The notes beneath the pieces are model-generated. The model was not told where the DNA came from. It made no database searches and saw only the letters and a list, made by a program, of their open reading frames with translations. A DNA stretch of 64,000 nt from Lutibacter sp. B1 (GTDB taxonomy: Bacteria; Bacteroidota; Bacteroidia; Flavobacteriales; Flavobacteriaceae). Shown here one piece after another: positions 1 through 8,855 of this stretch (the first letter of the stretch is position 1; every line of letters starts with the position of its first letter). The stretch lies in the NCBI RefSeq assembly GCF_012524075.1, contig NZ_JAAZUI010000018.1:16165-80164 (forward strand), written 5' to 3'. The translations under genes and the position numbers were made by a program.

Positions 1-587
1 ATGTTATTAACATATGTTGTAATAAATTGTTGTGTTTGGTAATTTATAGGTACAAACCTTTGTTTATTTCCTTTTCCAATCACACGAATAAACCCTTCAT
101 CAAAAAACAGGTCAGATAACTGTAAATCAATTAATTCCGAAACTCTTAGTCCGCAACTGTATAATGTTTCTAGAATAGTTCTGTTACGTTCGCCTTGTGG
201 TTCGCTTAAATCAATAGTACTTATCAAAACGTCAATTTCATCAACAGAAAGCGTGTCAGGTAATTTTCTTCCAATTTTAGGAGATTCTATTAAATCTGTC
301 GGATTGTCTTTTCTGTATTCTTCAAAAATCAAATAATCAAAAAAGTTTCGTAACCCTGAGATTAAACGAGCTTGTGAACGTGCATTAATTTGTTTTGAAG
401 CTGTATAAATAAACTGCTGTATTTCTTCCTGTTTAATTTTAATTGGAGAAACACTTATTTCATTTTCCTCTAAATAAGAAATTAGTTTTTTTACATCACG
501 AGAATAACTGTTAATTGAGTTAACAGCCAATCCTTTTTCTATTTTTAAATAAAACTGATAATCTTGTAAAGCACTGTTCCATTTCAT
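1..587 (-). CDS. xerD: Tyrosine recombinase XerC/XerD (5' part; 3' end outside window)
   Basis: Site-specific tyrosine recombinase that resolves chromosome dimers at dif. Only the first 195 codons are present; the reading frame runs off the left edge. The start is the ATG at 585-587, giving MKWNSALQDYQFYLK. Residues 1-85 look like the SAM-like core-binding domain (LAVNSINSYSRDVKKLISYL). The catalytic domain begins near residue 105 and shows the first catalytic arginine in CGLRVSEL (about R148) and the beta-hairpin lysine region GKGNKQR (about 171-177). The HxxR motif and the nucleophilic Tyr would lie outside the window. It is divergent from aroQ, an arrangement I recall from other Flavobacteriia. 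XerC versus XerD cannot be settled from this part; XerD is favoured by the neighbour. Confidence 0.88.
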   Translation of the reverse strand, partial: MKWNSALQDYQFYLKIEKGLAVNSINSYSRDVKKLISYLEENEISVSPIKIKQEEIQQFIYTASKQINARSQARLISGLRNFFDYLIFEEYRKDNPTDLIESPKIGRKLPDTLSVDEIDVLISTIDLSEPQGERNRTILETLYSCGLRVSELIDLQLSDLFFDEGFIRVIGKGNKQRFVPINYQTQQFITTYVNN

Positions 588-627
588 AAAGTAAAAATAA
601 ATATATTTACACTTAAATAATATAGAA

Positions 628-1041
628 ATGAAAATAATTATAATAAACGGCCCAAACCTTAATTTACTGGGTAAAAGAGAACCTACTATTTATGGAGATT
701 TATCTTTTGATAATTTTTTTAAAGAATTAAAGAAGAAATATGCTGATGTAGAATTGAGTTATTTTCAAAGTAATATTGAAGGCGAAATTATTGATAAAAT
801 ACACGAAGTAGGCTTTAATTTTGATGGAATTATTTTAAATGCAGGCGCTTACACACACACATCAATAGCCATTGGCGATGCAATTAAAGGCATAGAAACT
901 CCTGTGGTTGAAGTACATATTTCCAACGTACATTCTCGCGAAGATTTTCGCCATATTTCCTATATAGCTCCAAATGCAAAAGGTGTAATTGCCGGTTTCG
1001 GTTTACAAAGTTACGAGTTGGCTTTAGAAAGTTTTCTTTAG
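628..1041 (+). CDS. aroQ: Type II 3-dehydroquinate dehydratase
   Basis: Catalyses the third step of the shikimate pathway, 3-dehydroquinate to 3-dehydroshikimate, in the cytoplasm. At 137 residues it is a little shorter than the usual 140-150 of the small dodecameric type II enzyme. The N-terminal signature NGPNLNLLGKREPTIYG is complete and carries the catalytic Tyr (residue 22) and the flexible-loop Arg. NAGAYTHTSIAI and the HISNVHSREDFR block, with the catalytic His, follow. The ATG at 628 is 40 bases from the divergent recombinase start. The TAG stop overlaps the first base of a candidate repeat element. Confidence 0.97.
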   Translation: MKIIIINGPNLNLLGKREPTIYGDLSFDNFFKELKKKYADVELSYFQSNIEGEIIDKIHEVGFNFDGIILNAGAYTHTSIAIGDAIKGIETPVVEVHISNVHSREDFRHISYIAPNAKGVIAGFGLQSYELALESFL

Positions 1042-1131
1042 GGCGTTACCCTTTCGGGTCGGGCTTTACGCACTCGCTTTTTTGTTTTTACTAACAAAAA
1101 GAGCTCAAACAAAGCTTCAATCCCTAACGCA
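1041..1131. repeat. Candidate dispersed intergenic element between convergent genes
   Basis: Just after aroQ lies a GC-richer block beginning GGGCGTTACCCTTTCGGGTC and ending TCCCTAACGC. The first and last bases form a short imperfect inverted repeat (GCGTTA / TAACGC). Inside are a hairpin ACCC-TTTC-GGGT (1048-1059) and TTTTTGTT/AACAAAAA (about 1081-1101). From memory, blocks starting GGGCGTT..CCTTCGGGTCGGGC and ending CAATCCCTAACGC occur in many Flavobacteriia intergenic regions. Only one copy is in this window, so repeat status is inferred. It may act as a two-way terminator for aroQ and the convergent TIGR02757 gene. Confidence 0.5.
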
Positions 1132-1195
1132 AAATTTAGATATTAAGTCAAGTATTTATTTTTAGGTAGTTTTTAAACATTGGTTGAATCAAAAC

Positions 1196-1960
1196 CTAAA
1201 ATTTTTCAAAAACACCCAAACCAAACAAAGCAAAATCGTATTTAACAGGGTCATTTTTATCCATTTTACGTAAATTTTTATCCAATTCCGTCAAAGCCTT
1301 CGCATCATTTTGCTTTCGGGTAAGTAAGCCTAATTTACGAGCAACATTACCTGAATGTACATCCAACGGACACGAAAGTTGGGCAGGAGAGAGGTTATTC
1401 CAAATACCAAAGTCAACTCCGGTAGTATCATTTCTAACCATCCAACGTAAAAACATGTTAATACGCTTAGCAGCCGAACCTTTTAATGGATCAGATACGT
1501 GTTTTTTAGTACGTTCCAAATGAGGAATTTCAAAAAATAATTGTTTAAAGGCTGTTATTGCAGGTTGTGTAGAATTTGAAATGGCATTTTTTGAAAATAC
1601 ACTTTCTAACCCATTATAATTTTTATAAATATGTTGTAAAGCTGTTATAAAATATTTAAAATCAGCAGTATTAAAAGTTCGGTGTACAAAATGTTCAATG
1701 TTGTCTAAATGATAAGATTTGTGGTTTAGAACAAAATCGTAAGGAGAATTCCCTAACAAATCCATCATTTTTTTTGCATTATTGATAATCATTTTTCGGT
1801 TTCCCCAAGCAATAGTTGAAGTTAGAAATGCTGCAATTTCAATATCTTCTTTTAAACTGAATTGATGCGGAATTTGAATAGGATCACTTTCAATAAACTT
1901 TGGGTTGTTGTATTGAATTACTTTTTCATCTAAAAATTCTTTGAGTTCTGTTTTATTCAA
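1196..1960 (-). CDS. TIGR02757 (DUF2400) family protein
   Basis: A conserved protein of 254 residues matching the TIGR02757 family by overall pattern: IAAFLTSTIAWGNRKMIINNAKK near the N-terminus, FKYFITALQHIYKNY in the middle and LSCPLDVHSGNVARKLGLL in the second half. The function is not established; the C-terminal part recalls a helix-hairpin-helix DNA-glycosylase fold, but that is inference. The only suitable start is TTG at 1958-1960; the next internal Met is far inside the conserved part. It overlaps the end of miaA by 8 bases, so translation is probably coupled. It is the last gene of a minus-strand run from DUF1015. Confidence 0.85.
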   Translation of the reverse strand: MNKTELKEFLDEKVIQYNNPKFIESDPIQIPHQFSLKEDIEIAAFLTSTIAWGNRKMIINNAKKMMDLLGNSPYDFVLNHKSYHLDNIEHFVHRTFNTADFKYFITALQHIYKNYNGLESVFSKNAISNSTQPAITAFKQLFFEIPHLERTKKHVSDPLKGSAAKRINMFLRWMVRNDTTGVDFGIWNNLSPAQLSCPLDVHSGNVARKLGLLTRKQNDAKALTELDKNLRKMDKNDPVKYDFALFGLGVFEKF

Positions 1961-2864
1961 AATGGATCAGGCTTTCAATTTTCTTAATAATTTTTGAAGT
2001 ATCATCTTCAAAATCAAACCAATGTATTTCAGTATCTTTTTTATTCCAGGTCACCTGTCTTTTGGCAAAACGGCGTGTATTTTTTTTAATTTCGTTAATA
2101 GCAAAATCCAAACTGTATTTGCCTTCAAAATAATTGAAAAGTTCGCGATAACCAACAGTTTGTAAGGCGTTTAGCTGTTTGTGTTCATGTAATTTTTTTG
2201 CTTCTTCAATTAAGCCATCTTCAATCATTATATCAACTCGTTTATTTATGCGGTTGTACATAATTTCTCTATTGGCGTCCAATCCAATTTTAATGGGTTT
2301 AAAATTACGTTGAGATTTGTTTTTATTTTTAAAAGAAGAATAAGGCAAACCGCTTCCTATACAAATTTCTAAGGCTCTAATTAACCGGTGCGGATTTTCA
2401 ATTTCAATGGTATTGTACGATTCTATATCTAATTGTTGTAATTGTTTTTGAAGTGCTTCAATACCTTCGTTTTCCAATTTTTCAGTTAAGTTTTTTCTTG
2501 TCTCCGGTAAAACATCAGGAAAATAATCTAATCCTTCTAATACAGCATTGGCGTATAATCCGCTTCCGCCAACCATTATAACTACATTATTTTTTAGAAA
2601 TAATTCGTCTAATTTATTTAAAGCATCTTTTTCAAATTGTCCAACACTATACTCATCAAAAATTGAAAGGTTTTGTATAAAATGATGCGGTGCTGCAGCT
2701 AGTTCTTCTGAAGTTGGAACAGCAGTGCCAATTTTCATTTCTTTATAAAACTGACGTGAGTCGCATGAAATTATTTCAGTATTAAAATGTTGAGCTAATT
2801 TTATACTTAATGCAGTTTTACCAATTGCAGTGGCACCAATAACGGTTATTAAATAATTATTCAT
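1953..2864 (-). CDS. miaA: tRNA dimethylallyltransferase
   Basis: Transfers a dimethylallyl group to N6 of adenosine 37 in tRNAs reading codons that start with U. The 303 residues match the usual length. The P-loop GATAIGKTALSIKLA is at 10-24, SCDSRQFYKEMKIGT (substrate-binding Asp) follows, and VGGSGLYANAVLEGLDYFP, ENPHRLIRALEI and QTVGYRELFNYF are family motifs. KRQVTWNKKD is near the C-terminus. The ATG at 2862-2864 overlaps the stop of the upstream channel gene by 8 bases. Confidence 0.97.
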   Translation of the reverse strand: MNNYLITVIGATAIGKTALSIKLAQHFNTEIISCDSRQFYKEMKIGTAVPTSEELAAAPHHFIQNLSIFDEYSVGQFEKDALNKLDELFLKNNVVIMVGGSGLYANAVLEGLDYFPDVLPETRKNLTEKLENEGIEALQKQLQQLDIESYNTIEIENPHRLIRALEICIGSGLPYSSFKNKNKSQRNFKPIKIGLDANREIMYNRINKRVDIMIEDGLIEEAKKLHEHKQLNALQTVGYRELFNYFEGKYSLDFAINEIKKNTRRFAKRQVTWNKKDTEIHWFDFEDDTSKIIKKIESLIHFE

Positions 2865-3681
2865 GGTTTAATTTTTCTCCACATTGATGGCAAAAATCGG
2901 CATTATCTAAATGTTTTGAACACGAACAGTTTGGGCAAGACTGTGTATTTGTAGGTATTTTAGCATCTTGTCGTGTCATTTCAGAAGTTACAATTCCTGT
3001 TGGCACAGCAATAATTCCGTACCCTAAAATCATTACAATACTTGCAATAAATTGACCTAATGGTGTGTGAGGCGACATATCACCATACCCAACGGTTGTT
3101 AAAGTTACTATTGCCCAATACATGCTGTGAGGAATACTTGTAAAACCATTTTTTGGACCTTCTACAAGATACATTACAGTCCCTAAAATTATAGTTAATA
3201 CAATAACGCTGAATAAAAAAACAGAAATTTTTATTCTACTGGCTTTTAAAGCAGAAAGTAGCTTAGTTGAGGCTCCTAAATAGCGTGCCAATTTTAAAAT
3301 TCTAAAAACCCTTAATAATCTTAGTGCTCGTAAAGCTATTAATGCATGTGTCCCAACAAAAAATACTGATAAATATTTTGGAATAGTTGCTAAAAAGTCA
3401 ATAATTCCATAAAAACTGAATATATACGATGTTGGTTTATTTATTGAAATTATACGGGCTATATATTCAACAGTAAACAATATTGTAATTATCCATTCAG
3501 CAATATTTAAAAAGTTATGAAATTTACTGTCAATGCTTTCAACACTTTCAAGCATTACAAATATAATACTTAATAATATGGTGAATATCAGTATTATATC
3601 AAACCATTTTCCTTCAGGAGTATCTGCTTCATAAATAATCTCATGTAACCTTTCTTTCCAGTTTTTTTTGTTTTCTTTCAA
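2857..3681 (-). CDS. Voltage-gated ion channel family protein with C-terminal zinc ribbon
   Basis: A six-helix inner-membrane cation channel of 274 residues, probably K+ selective. It has an S4-like helix with spaced arginines (RALRLLRVFRILKLARYL, about 120-137) and a pore loop with the potassium filter TVGYGDMSP (about 196-204). It ends in a small cytoplasmic zinc-ribbon tail, CPNCSCSKHLDNADFCHQC, with two CxxC pairs. The start is TTG (3679-3681), followed by KENKKNWKERLHE; no better ATG exists before the first helix. It overlaps miaA by 8 bases. The ion carried and the gating signal cannot be read from the sequence. Confidence 0.9.
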   Translation of the reverse strand: MKENKKNWKERLHEIIYEADTPEGKWFDIILIFTILLSIIFVMLESVESIDSKFHNFLNIAEWIITILFTVEYIARIISINKPTSYIFSFYGIIDFLATIPKYLSVFFVGTHALIALRALRLLRVFRILKLARYLGASTKLLSALKASRIKISVFLFSVIVLTIILGTVMYLVEGPKNGFTSIPHSMYWAIVTLTTVGYGDMSPHTPLGQFIASIVMILGYGIIAVPTGIVTSEMTRQDAKIPTNTQSCPNCSCSKHLDNADFCHQCGEKLNHE

Positions 3682-3737
3682 AATTTGATAACTAAATAAT
3701 ATTACTAAAATAAATGTTTTATTTTAATTAGAAACAC

Positions 3738-5699
3738 TTACTTTTTTTTAAGTAGAATTGGCGTTTTTTGTTTGATAATTACTTGATTAAATAATTCTTT
3801 TAAAGTTTGATATTGAAAATCGTAAAAAAGAGGTTTGTTTATATTTAAACTGCTTATTAACTGAATTTTAGAATTATTTTCTTGTTTTGTCAAAAGATTA
3901 AAATTTCCATCTTCTTCTTTTTCTAATTTTACTTTTATAGATTCTGGGATTGATTCAATTGAATAGTTATCAGGAATTTCTATATGAAAAAGAACAAATG
4001 ATTTTCTAGGATATCCAAAATCAACGGGGTACGATCTTTCTTCTTGTTTAAAAGGGTTGATTTTATATCTTTCATCAAAAAAGGGATTTAAATAAATGGT
4101 GTTGTTATTATTTATATCTTCCATTGAGATTTCAAACACTTCTATTAAAGGTTTTTCAATATCCAATTTATTTTCTAGGGAATAATCTATTACTTCCAAA
4201 TTATTGAAATTGCTTTCAAAATCTGAGATTATTTCATCATTCTTTTTATTCAAAATAGATTTTCTTCTGTTAATAGCATCATAACCTTTATAAAGTTTAC
4301 GTAATTTACCCGATATGCTACCATTTTCGTCAAGTTTTAAATCTACAGTTAATTTTGATTGTGAGCTGTTATTTGGTGTAATATCTAACCAATAACTATC
4401 ATTTTTAAAATCAAAAACTCTACCGTAGCTATTAAGGCATTTAAAAGGCACTATACTAAACGGAGTTTCTTTGTCGGTTGCATCAAGTAAATAAAAAGTA
4501 TTATCAATATTAACTTTAGCTATTATATAATTGAAATCTGATATTACAGGATGAATTTTTGTAGGAAATCCATTATCTCTAGTAGAAATTAGCATTAGTT
4601 CTGTATTTAATCCAGAAGCATTTAATGCATTAATTAAGGCAATATTTATTTCTCCAACGTTACCTGATTTATTTTTATAAGCGTCAACTACATCTATATT
4701 TTTAAATATATTATACTTACCATTCCATGCAAAATTATTTTGAATGAAATAATAAACAGCTTTTGCTTTATCCAAATCTGATGTAATTGATTTAATATCA
4801 TTTGGCAACTGTTTTTTAAAAAAGTTAGTTTTTTTAAATTGACCTCCAACATTTTTATTTTCTTTAAATTCTTTGTCAACTGCTTCCCAAGTAGTAGTAT
4901 ATTTTTCAATAGAACCATCAAATTGTTTCATCTCCGAAAGTTCAAATTTCATTTTTGAAATAAAATTATCCTTACTTGTCATGTATTCTTCATCATTTTT
5001 AAAAGCAGGGATGTTTTTCATTCCATAACTTACATTTTCACAATCGGCATAACCTATACCAGGTACTTCAAAACATTTCTTTGTAATTGATGAAGAATTT
5101 TTTGTTAGTTTTAAATAGCCATTTAAAGATCTGTTATAAAAGTAGTTACCAGGAATTAGGGCCTTATAATTACTTACTAGTTTTGGTATTTCAGATTGAA
5201 ATTCCCATCCTGTTAAATTAAATTTAAAAGGAGTTTCTAAAGTGTATTCAACTTCTATAATACTGCCCTCATTTATATTAGGCATTGTAAATTTTGTTTC
5301 ACGCCAGTTTTCAGTAACCCTTTCCTCAAAAATATCCGATTTTTTTAAAAATGTTTTATTCAAATTATTATGAGTTACTGCTTTAATACCAATTATATTT
5401 TCTTTATTCTCTTTATTATTATAAAGTGGTATTCTAAATGTTGCATATTCAAAACCTTCTGAGTTAAAAATTTTAATTTTTTTATAAAATTTTGTATATA
5501 TATAAATTCTTCTGTTTTTTAATTCGAAAAATGAATTTCCAGATTCAAATAAAACTAATGCATTTGCAGTAGTGTCTAACTCATATCTTTTTAAATTAAG
5601 TTCTTCTTGTGAAATTTCACCAAAAGTATAATTGGTTTTATTTTGGGAATAACTATTTAAAACCAATAATAAAATGAGTAGGGTTGCAATTTTTTTCAT
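3738..5699 (-). CDS. DUF3857 domain protein with transglutaminase-like core, exported
   Basis: A 653-residue protein with a clear signal peptide (MKKIATLLILLLVLNSYSQ). The N-terminal half fits DUF3857, a beta-rich domain, and the middle fits a transglutaminase-like fold (DLDKAKAVYYFIQNNFAWNG at about 305-325, then the core). Where active transglutaminases carry Cys, this protein reads KSGNVGEINIAL, so it is probably not an active peptidase or transglutaminase. It sits in the minus-strand run 15 bases after the exonuclease gene. Periplasmic or outer-membrane location is expected; the role is unknown. Confidence 0.8.
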   Translation of the reverse strand: MKKIATLLILLLVLNSYSQNKTNYTFGEISQEELNLKRYELDTTANALVLFESGNSFFELKNRRIYIYTKFYKKIKIFNSEGFEYATFRIPLYNNKENKENIIGIKAVTHNNLNKTFLKKSDIFEERVTENWRETKFTMPNINEGSIIEVEYTLETPFKFNLTGWEFQSEIPKLVSNYKALIPGNYFYNRSLNGYLKLTKNSSSITKKCFEVPGIGYADCENVSYGMKNIPAFKNDEEYMTSKDNFISKMKFELSEMKQFDGSIEKYTTTWEAVDKEFKENKNVGGQFKKTNFFKKQLPNDIKSITSDLDKAKAVYYFIQNNFAWNGKYNIFKNIDVVDAYKNKSGNVGEINIALINALNASGLNTELMLISTRDNGFPTKIHPVISDFNYIIAKVNIDNTFYLLDATDKETPFSIVPFKCLNSYGRVFDFKNDSYWLDITPNNSSQSKLTVDLKLDENGSISGKLRKLYKGYDAINRRKSILNKKNDEIISDFESNFNNLEVIDYSLENKLDIEKPLIEVFEISMEDINNNNTIYLNPFFDERYKINPFKQEERSYPVDFGYPRKSFVLFHIEIPDNYSIESIPESIKVKLEKEEDGNFNLLTKQENNSKIQLISSLNINKPLFYDFQYQTLKELFNQVIIKQKTPILLKKK

Positions 5700-5714
5700 T
5701 AAGCAATTATTTTT

Positions 5715-6794
5715 TTAAAAACGAATTAATTTTTCTATATTATTTTTTTGTAAGTAATTTTTAATAATATATCTGTTATGTATTGAGTTTTCCATAGGAG
5801 AGATCAGATTTCGCAATACATCAATATTAGTTATTTGATAGCTTAAATCGGTAAAACAAAAACCCTTAAACTCATTATTTTCAATTAGAACAACCGATTT
5901 TTCACTACTGTGCCTCCCTTTATCAATTATCAATAAATTTTCGTTATTGAGTTTTGAAACCGAGATTTTAGGCTTCTTTATATAATTGTAAATTGGTTTG
6001 TTTATTTTAACTTCTTCAACATATTTTAAATTTGCAATCAGTTCATTACCGGTTTCTTCATAACTAACTGAAACAACTTTATCTTGTATTATTTTAGCAT
6101 TTTTTGATGTACGTAAAAACAATTGATTTACAGCTTTTTTTATGTTTTTACCTTTTCCTATATATAGGATATTACTTGTACAATTATGCACATAAAACAA
6201 ACCTGTTTTTGAAGGTAGTTCATCTAAAATAGAGAGTAGTTTAGGAGCTAAATTTCGTGGGTTTTCAGTTTTAACAGCATTTTTAACTATTGTTTTTGTA
6301 GTATCTTTATTTAACAATAATTTAAATAGTTGAACTGTTGCAATAGCATCGCCTTCAGCTCTGTGACGACTCGAAACAGGAATTCCTAAAGACCTGCATA
6401 ATCTACCTAATTTATAAGAAGGTAAATCAGGAATTAGTTTTTTACTTAATTCAACGGTACAGAGTGTTTTTCGTTCAAAATCATAACCTAATCGTCTAAA
6501 TTCAGTGGCTAAAATTCTACTGTCAAAATTGGCATTATGTGCAACTATAACACAATCTGTTGTAATTTCAATAATACGTTTAGCAACTTCAAAAAACTTT
6601 GGGGCATTTTTTAACATTCCGTTGTTTATTCCGGTTAAGTTTACTACAAACGGTTGTATTTCTCGTTCCGGATTTATTAAGCTAACAAATTGATCAACAA
6701 TATCGTGTCCATCAAATTTATAGATTGCTATTTCGGTAATACCTTCTTCATTGTATTTACCTCCTGTGGTTTCTATGTCTAATATTGCGTACAA
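5715..6794 (-). CDS. DnaQ-type 3'-5' exonuclease fused to a degenerate GIY-YIG domain
   Basis: Residues 2-165 form a DEDDh exonuclease like the DNA polymerase III epsilon subunit: Exo I DIETTG (D6, E8), Exo II HNANFDSRIL (D91), Exo III HRAEGDAIAT (H144, D149), all intact. Residues 198-275 match a GIY-YIG fold (GLFYVHN...NILYIGKGKNI...INKPIYN), but key positions differ: first Tyr is Phe, the catalytic Arg is Ala (A221), the catalytic Glu aligns with Tyr (Y258). The start taken is TTG at 6792-6794, one base after the yggS stop. A longer frame from GTG at 6881 would add 29 residues lying inside yggS and is less likely. Confidence 0.85.
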   Translation of the reverse strand: MYAILDIETTGGKYNEEGITEIAIYKFDGHDIVDQFVSLINPEREIQPFVVNLTGINNGMLKNAPKFFEVAKRIIEITTDCVIVAHNANFDSRILATEFRRLGYDFERKTLCTVELSKKLIPDLPSYKLGRLCRSLGIPVSSRHRAEGDAIATVQLFKLLLNKDTTKTIVKNAVKTENPRNLAPKLLSILDELPSKTGLFYVHNCTSNILYIGKGKNIKKAVNQLFLRTSKNAKIIQDKVVSVSYEETGNELIANLKYVEEVKINKPIYNYIKKPKISVSKLNNENLLIIDKGRHSSEKSVVLIENNEFKGFCFTDLSYQITNIDVLRNLISPMENSIHNRYIIKNYLQKNNIEKLIRF

Positions 6795-6795
6795 A

Positions 6796-7464
6796 TTAAT
6801 TATAGTTTCTTTCTCCAAAAATAGCACTTCCAACTCTAACCATATTGCTACCTTCTTCAATAGCAATTTGATAATCTCCACTCATTCCCATAGATAATTT
6901 AGTAGGTGTGAAATTAAACGATTTATATTTTTTTAATGAGTTAAAAATGTTTTTTAGTGTTTTAAATTCGTTTTTAATAATATTTAGGTCATCAGTAAAA
7001 CTTGCCATTCCCATGAATCCTAATATATGGATATTTTTTAAACTTTTTAATTCTTCTGAAGTTATAAAATTTTCAGCTTCTAAGGCAGATAATCCAAATT
7101 TTGTTTCTTCACGGGCAATTTTAATTTGAAGTAAACAGTTTATAATTCTTTTATGTTTTATGGCTTGTTTGTTAATTTCTTTTAATGTTTTAAAACTATC
7201 TACACCATGTATTAAATGTACAAAATGTGCCATATACTTTACCTTATTACTTTGTAAATGGCCAATCATATGCCACTCAATGTCTTTAGGCAAATCTTCA
7301 TATTTTTGAACCATTTCCTGAATTTTATTTTCACCAAAAGCTCTTTGTCCGGCATTATAGGCTTCTAAAATATCAGAAACTGGTTTTGTTTTAGATACCG
7401 CAATTAATGTAACGTTTGCGGGAATTGTGTTTTTTATTTTTTGTAGACTTTCTGCTATACTCAT
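6796..7464 (-). CDS. yggS: YggS/PLPBP family pyridoxal phosphate-binding protein
   Basis: Small PLP-binding protein involved in PLP homeostasis, with an alanine-racemase-like barrel and no established catalytic activity. The PLP lysine lies in LIAVSKTKP near residue 28. FGENKIQEM, WHMIGHLQSNKVKY, MGMSGDYQIAIEEGSNMVRVGSAIFG are family motifs. The ATG at 7462-7464 (MSIAESLQKI) is chosen over TTG at 7488, because a Bacteroidota -7 box (TACATTTG on the minus strand, 7493-7486) lies across that upstream TTG. The protein is 222 residues. Confidence 0.95.
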   Translation of the reverse strand: MSIAESLQKIKNTIPANVTLIAVSKTKPVSDILEAYNAGQRAFGENKIQEMVQKYEDLPKDIEWHMIGHLQSNKVKYMAHFVHLIHGVDSFKTLKEINKQAIKHKRIINCLLQIKIAREETKFGLSALEAENFITSEELKSLKNIHILGFMGMASFTDDLNIIKNEFKTLKNIFNSLKKYKSFNFTPTKLSMGMSGDYQIAIEEGSNMVRVGSAIFGERNYN

Positions 7465-7485
7465 TATAATTGTTAAAATAAAGTA

Positions 7486-7493
7486 CAAATGTA
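7486..7493 (-). promoter_or_regulatory. -7 promoter box of yggS
   Basis: TACATTTG on the minus strand matches the Bacteroidota -7 consensus TAnnTTTG. It is 21 bases before the yggS ATG. No good TTG -33 element is seen at the usual spacing, so strength is uncertain. Confidence 0.5.
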
Positions 7494-7505
7494 ATTGAAA
7501 TATAA

Positions 7506-8747
7506 TTAATCATTTATTTCAAATATGGTTAATCCACTTCTTAATTTAGGTTCAATATAAGTGCTTTTTGGAGGCATTTTTAAATTTTCATTTACTACGG
7601 CCTTTAATTGTTCTACTGTTATAGGAAACATTCCAAAACCAACTTTGTAATTTTCAGAATCTACAATTTTTTTTAATTGTTTTTTGTTGTAAACTGCAGG
7701 AATACATTTAATTCGGGAATCGGTTTTTAAATTTTTAATTCCTAAAATAGGTTTTAATATAGTTTTATATATAATATGTGTATCTAAATCTGAAAGTGCG
7801 TTGTTTATTTTATAGTTTGTATTTTTTAAATATAGAGAATAATAATCTCCGTCTAAATACATATTAAAATGATGCTTTTTTGTTGGTTTATAAAATTTTT
7901 GACCTCTATTTTTTACTGTATAAAATTCACTTAGTTTATCTAAAAAATCTTCTTTAGTTAATCCATTTAAATCTTTTATAAATCGGTTAAATTCAGAAAT
8001 TTTCAAGTTAGAATCTGAAATCAAATAGCTCATAAAATAATTATAACCTTCATTTCCGGTATGATTTTTATTGAGTTTCTTGTACTTTTTTGCTAAATAG
8101 TTTGAAGATGCTGTTCTGTGATGCCCATCAGCAATATAAAGAGCGTTCATTTTAGAAAATTCTTTTTCGATAAGTTCAATATCAATATCATTATCAATAA
8201 TCCAGAGTTTATGCAATCTTTTTGTATGTGTTGAAAACTCGTATTCTGAACGCTTTTTGGAATACTTTTTATAAATAGTATTTAAAATTGTATTTTCAGG
8301 ATACGTGAGTAGTACCGGCTCTGCATTAAATCTTGTAATGCCTAAATAATTTCCAAACAATTCCTCACGTTTTTTTAAAGTATCCTCGTGTTTTTTTATT
8401 ATGTTATTTTGATAATCGTTAACGTGTGCTATAGCAATTATTCCCCAAAAAACATCATTTTCGAAAGATTTTTGATGTAGGTAATAACAAGGTTTTTTAT
8501 CTTTTGTATAAATATTGGCATATTTAAAATCTTCATAGGTTTTATAAACCATTTTGAAGCGTTCTTTTCCAGTAATTCTTTGATGTAAATTGTAACCGGG
8601 TTCAATTATATGTAAAAACGAAAAAGGGTTGTATTTTAATTGAGTTTTAAGCTCTTTTTTTGAATATTCATCATAAGATCTTGATGTTGCTAATGCAGCT
8701 TTATCTCTTGTAGGCCTTATTGCTTTGAATGGTTTGATTATAGCCAT
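7506..8747 (-). CDS. DUF1015 family protein
   Basis: A 413-residue soluble protein of the DUF1015 (SerB-cluster) family, recognised by KPFKAIRPTRDKAALATSRSYDEYS at the start and the ADGHHRTASSNYLAKK motif near residue 205. The biochemical role is not known. The family often lies beside serA/serC, as here (serA is upstream, across a terminator). The gene has its own -7 box TAACTTTG on the minus strand (8781-8774). The ATG is at 8745-8747. It is 41 bases from the yggS start and may share its transcript. Confidence 0.88.
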   Translation of the reverse strand: MAIIKPFKAIRPTRDKAALATSRSYDEYSKKELKTQLKYNPFSFLHIIEPGYNLHQRITGKERFKMVYKTYEDFKYANIYTKDKKPCYYLHQKSFENDVFWGIIAIAHVNDYQNNIIKKHEDTLKKREELFGNYLGITRFNAEPVLLTYPENTILNTIYKKYSKKRSEYEFSTHTKRLHKLWIIDNDIDIELIEKEFSKMNALYIADGHHRTASSNYLAKKYKKLNKNHTGNEGYNYFMSYLISDSNLKISEFNRFIKDLNGLTKEDFLDKLSEFYTVKNRGQKFYKPTKKHHFNMYLDGDYYSLYLKNTNYKINNALSDLDTHIIYKTILKPILGIKNLKTDSRIKCIPAVYNKKQLKKIVDSENYKVGFGMFPITVEQLKAVVNENLKMPPKSTYIEPKLRSGLTIFEIND

Positions 8748-8806
8748 AATTTAGTTTAAATAATAAGCTAAATCAAAGTTACAATTTTTAGAAGTTTTAA
8801 ACTAAA

Positions 8807-8833
8807 AAAGGCTGTTAAAACAACAGCCTTTTA
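8807..8833 (-). terminator. Intrinsic terminator after serA
   Basis: On the minus strand: AAGGCTGTT-GTTT-TAACAGCCTT followed by TTTTAG. It ends the luxC-serC-serA transcript before DUF1015. Confidence 0.8.
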
Positions 8834-8855
8834 AGGATTTATTTTATTGTGAAAA

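Noticed and set aside
6792..6881. Longer start (GTG 6881) for the exonuclease gene.
   Set aside because: It would place 29 extra residues inside yggS, and homology begins at YAILDIETTG right after the TTG.
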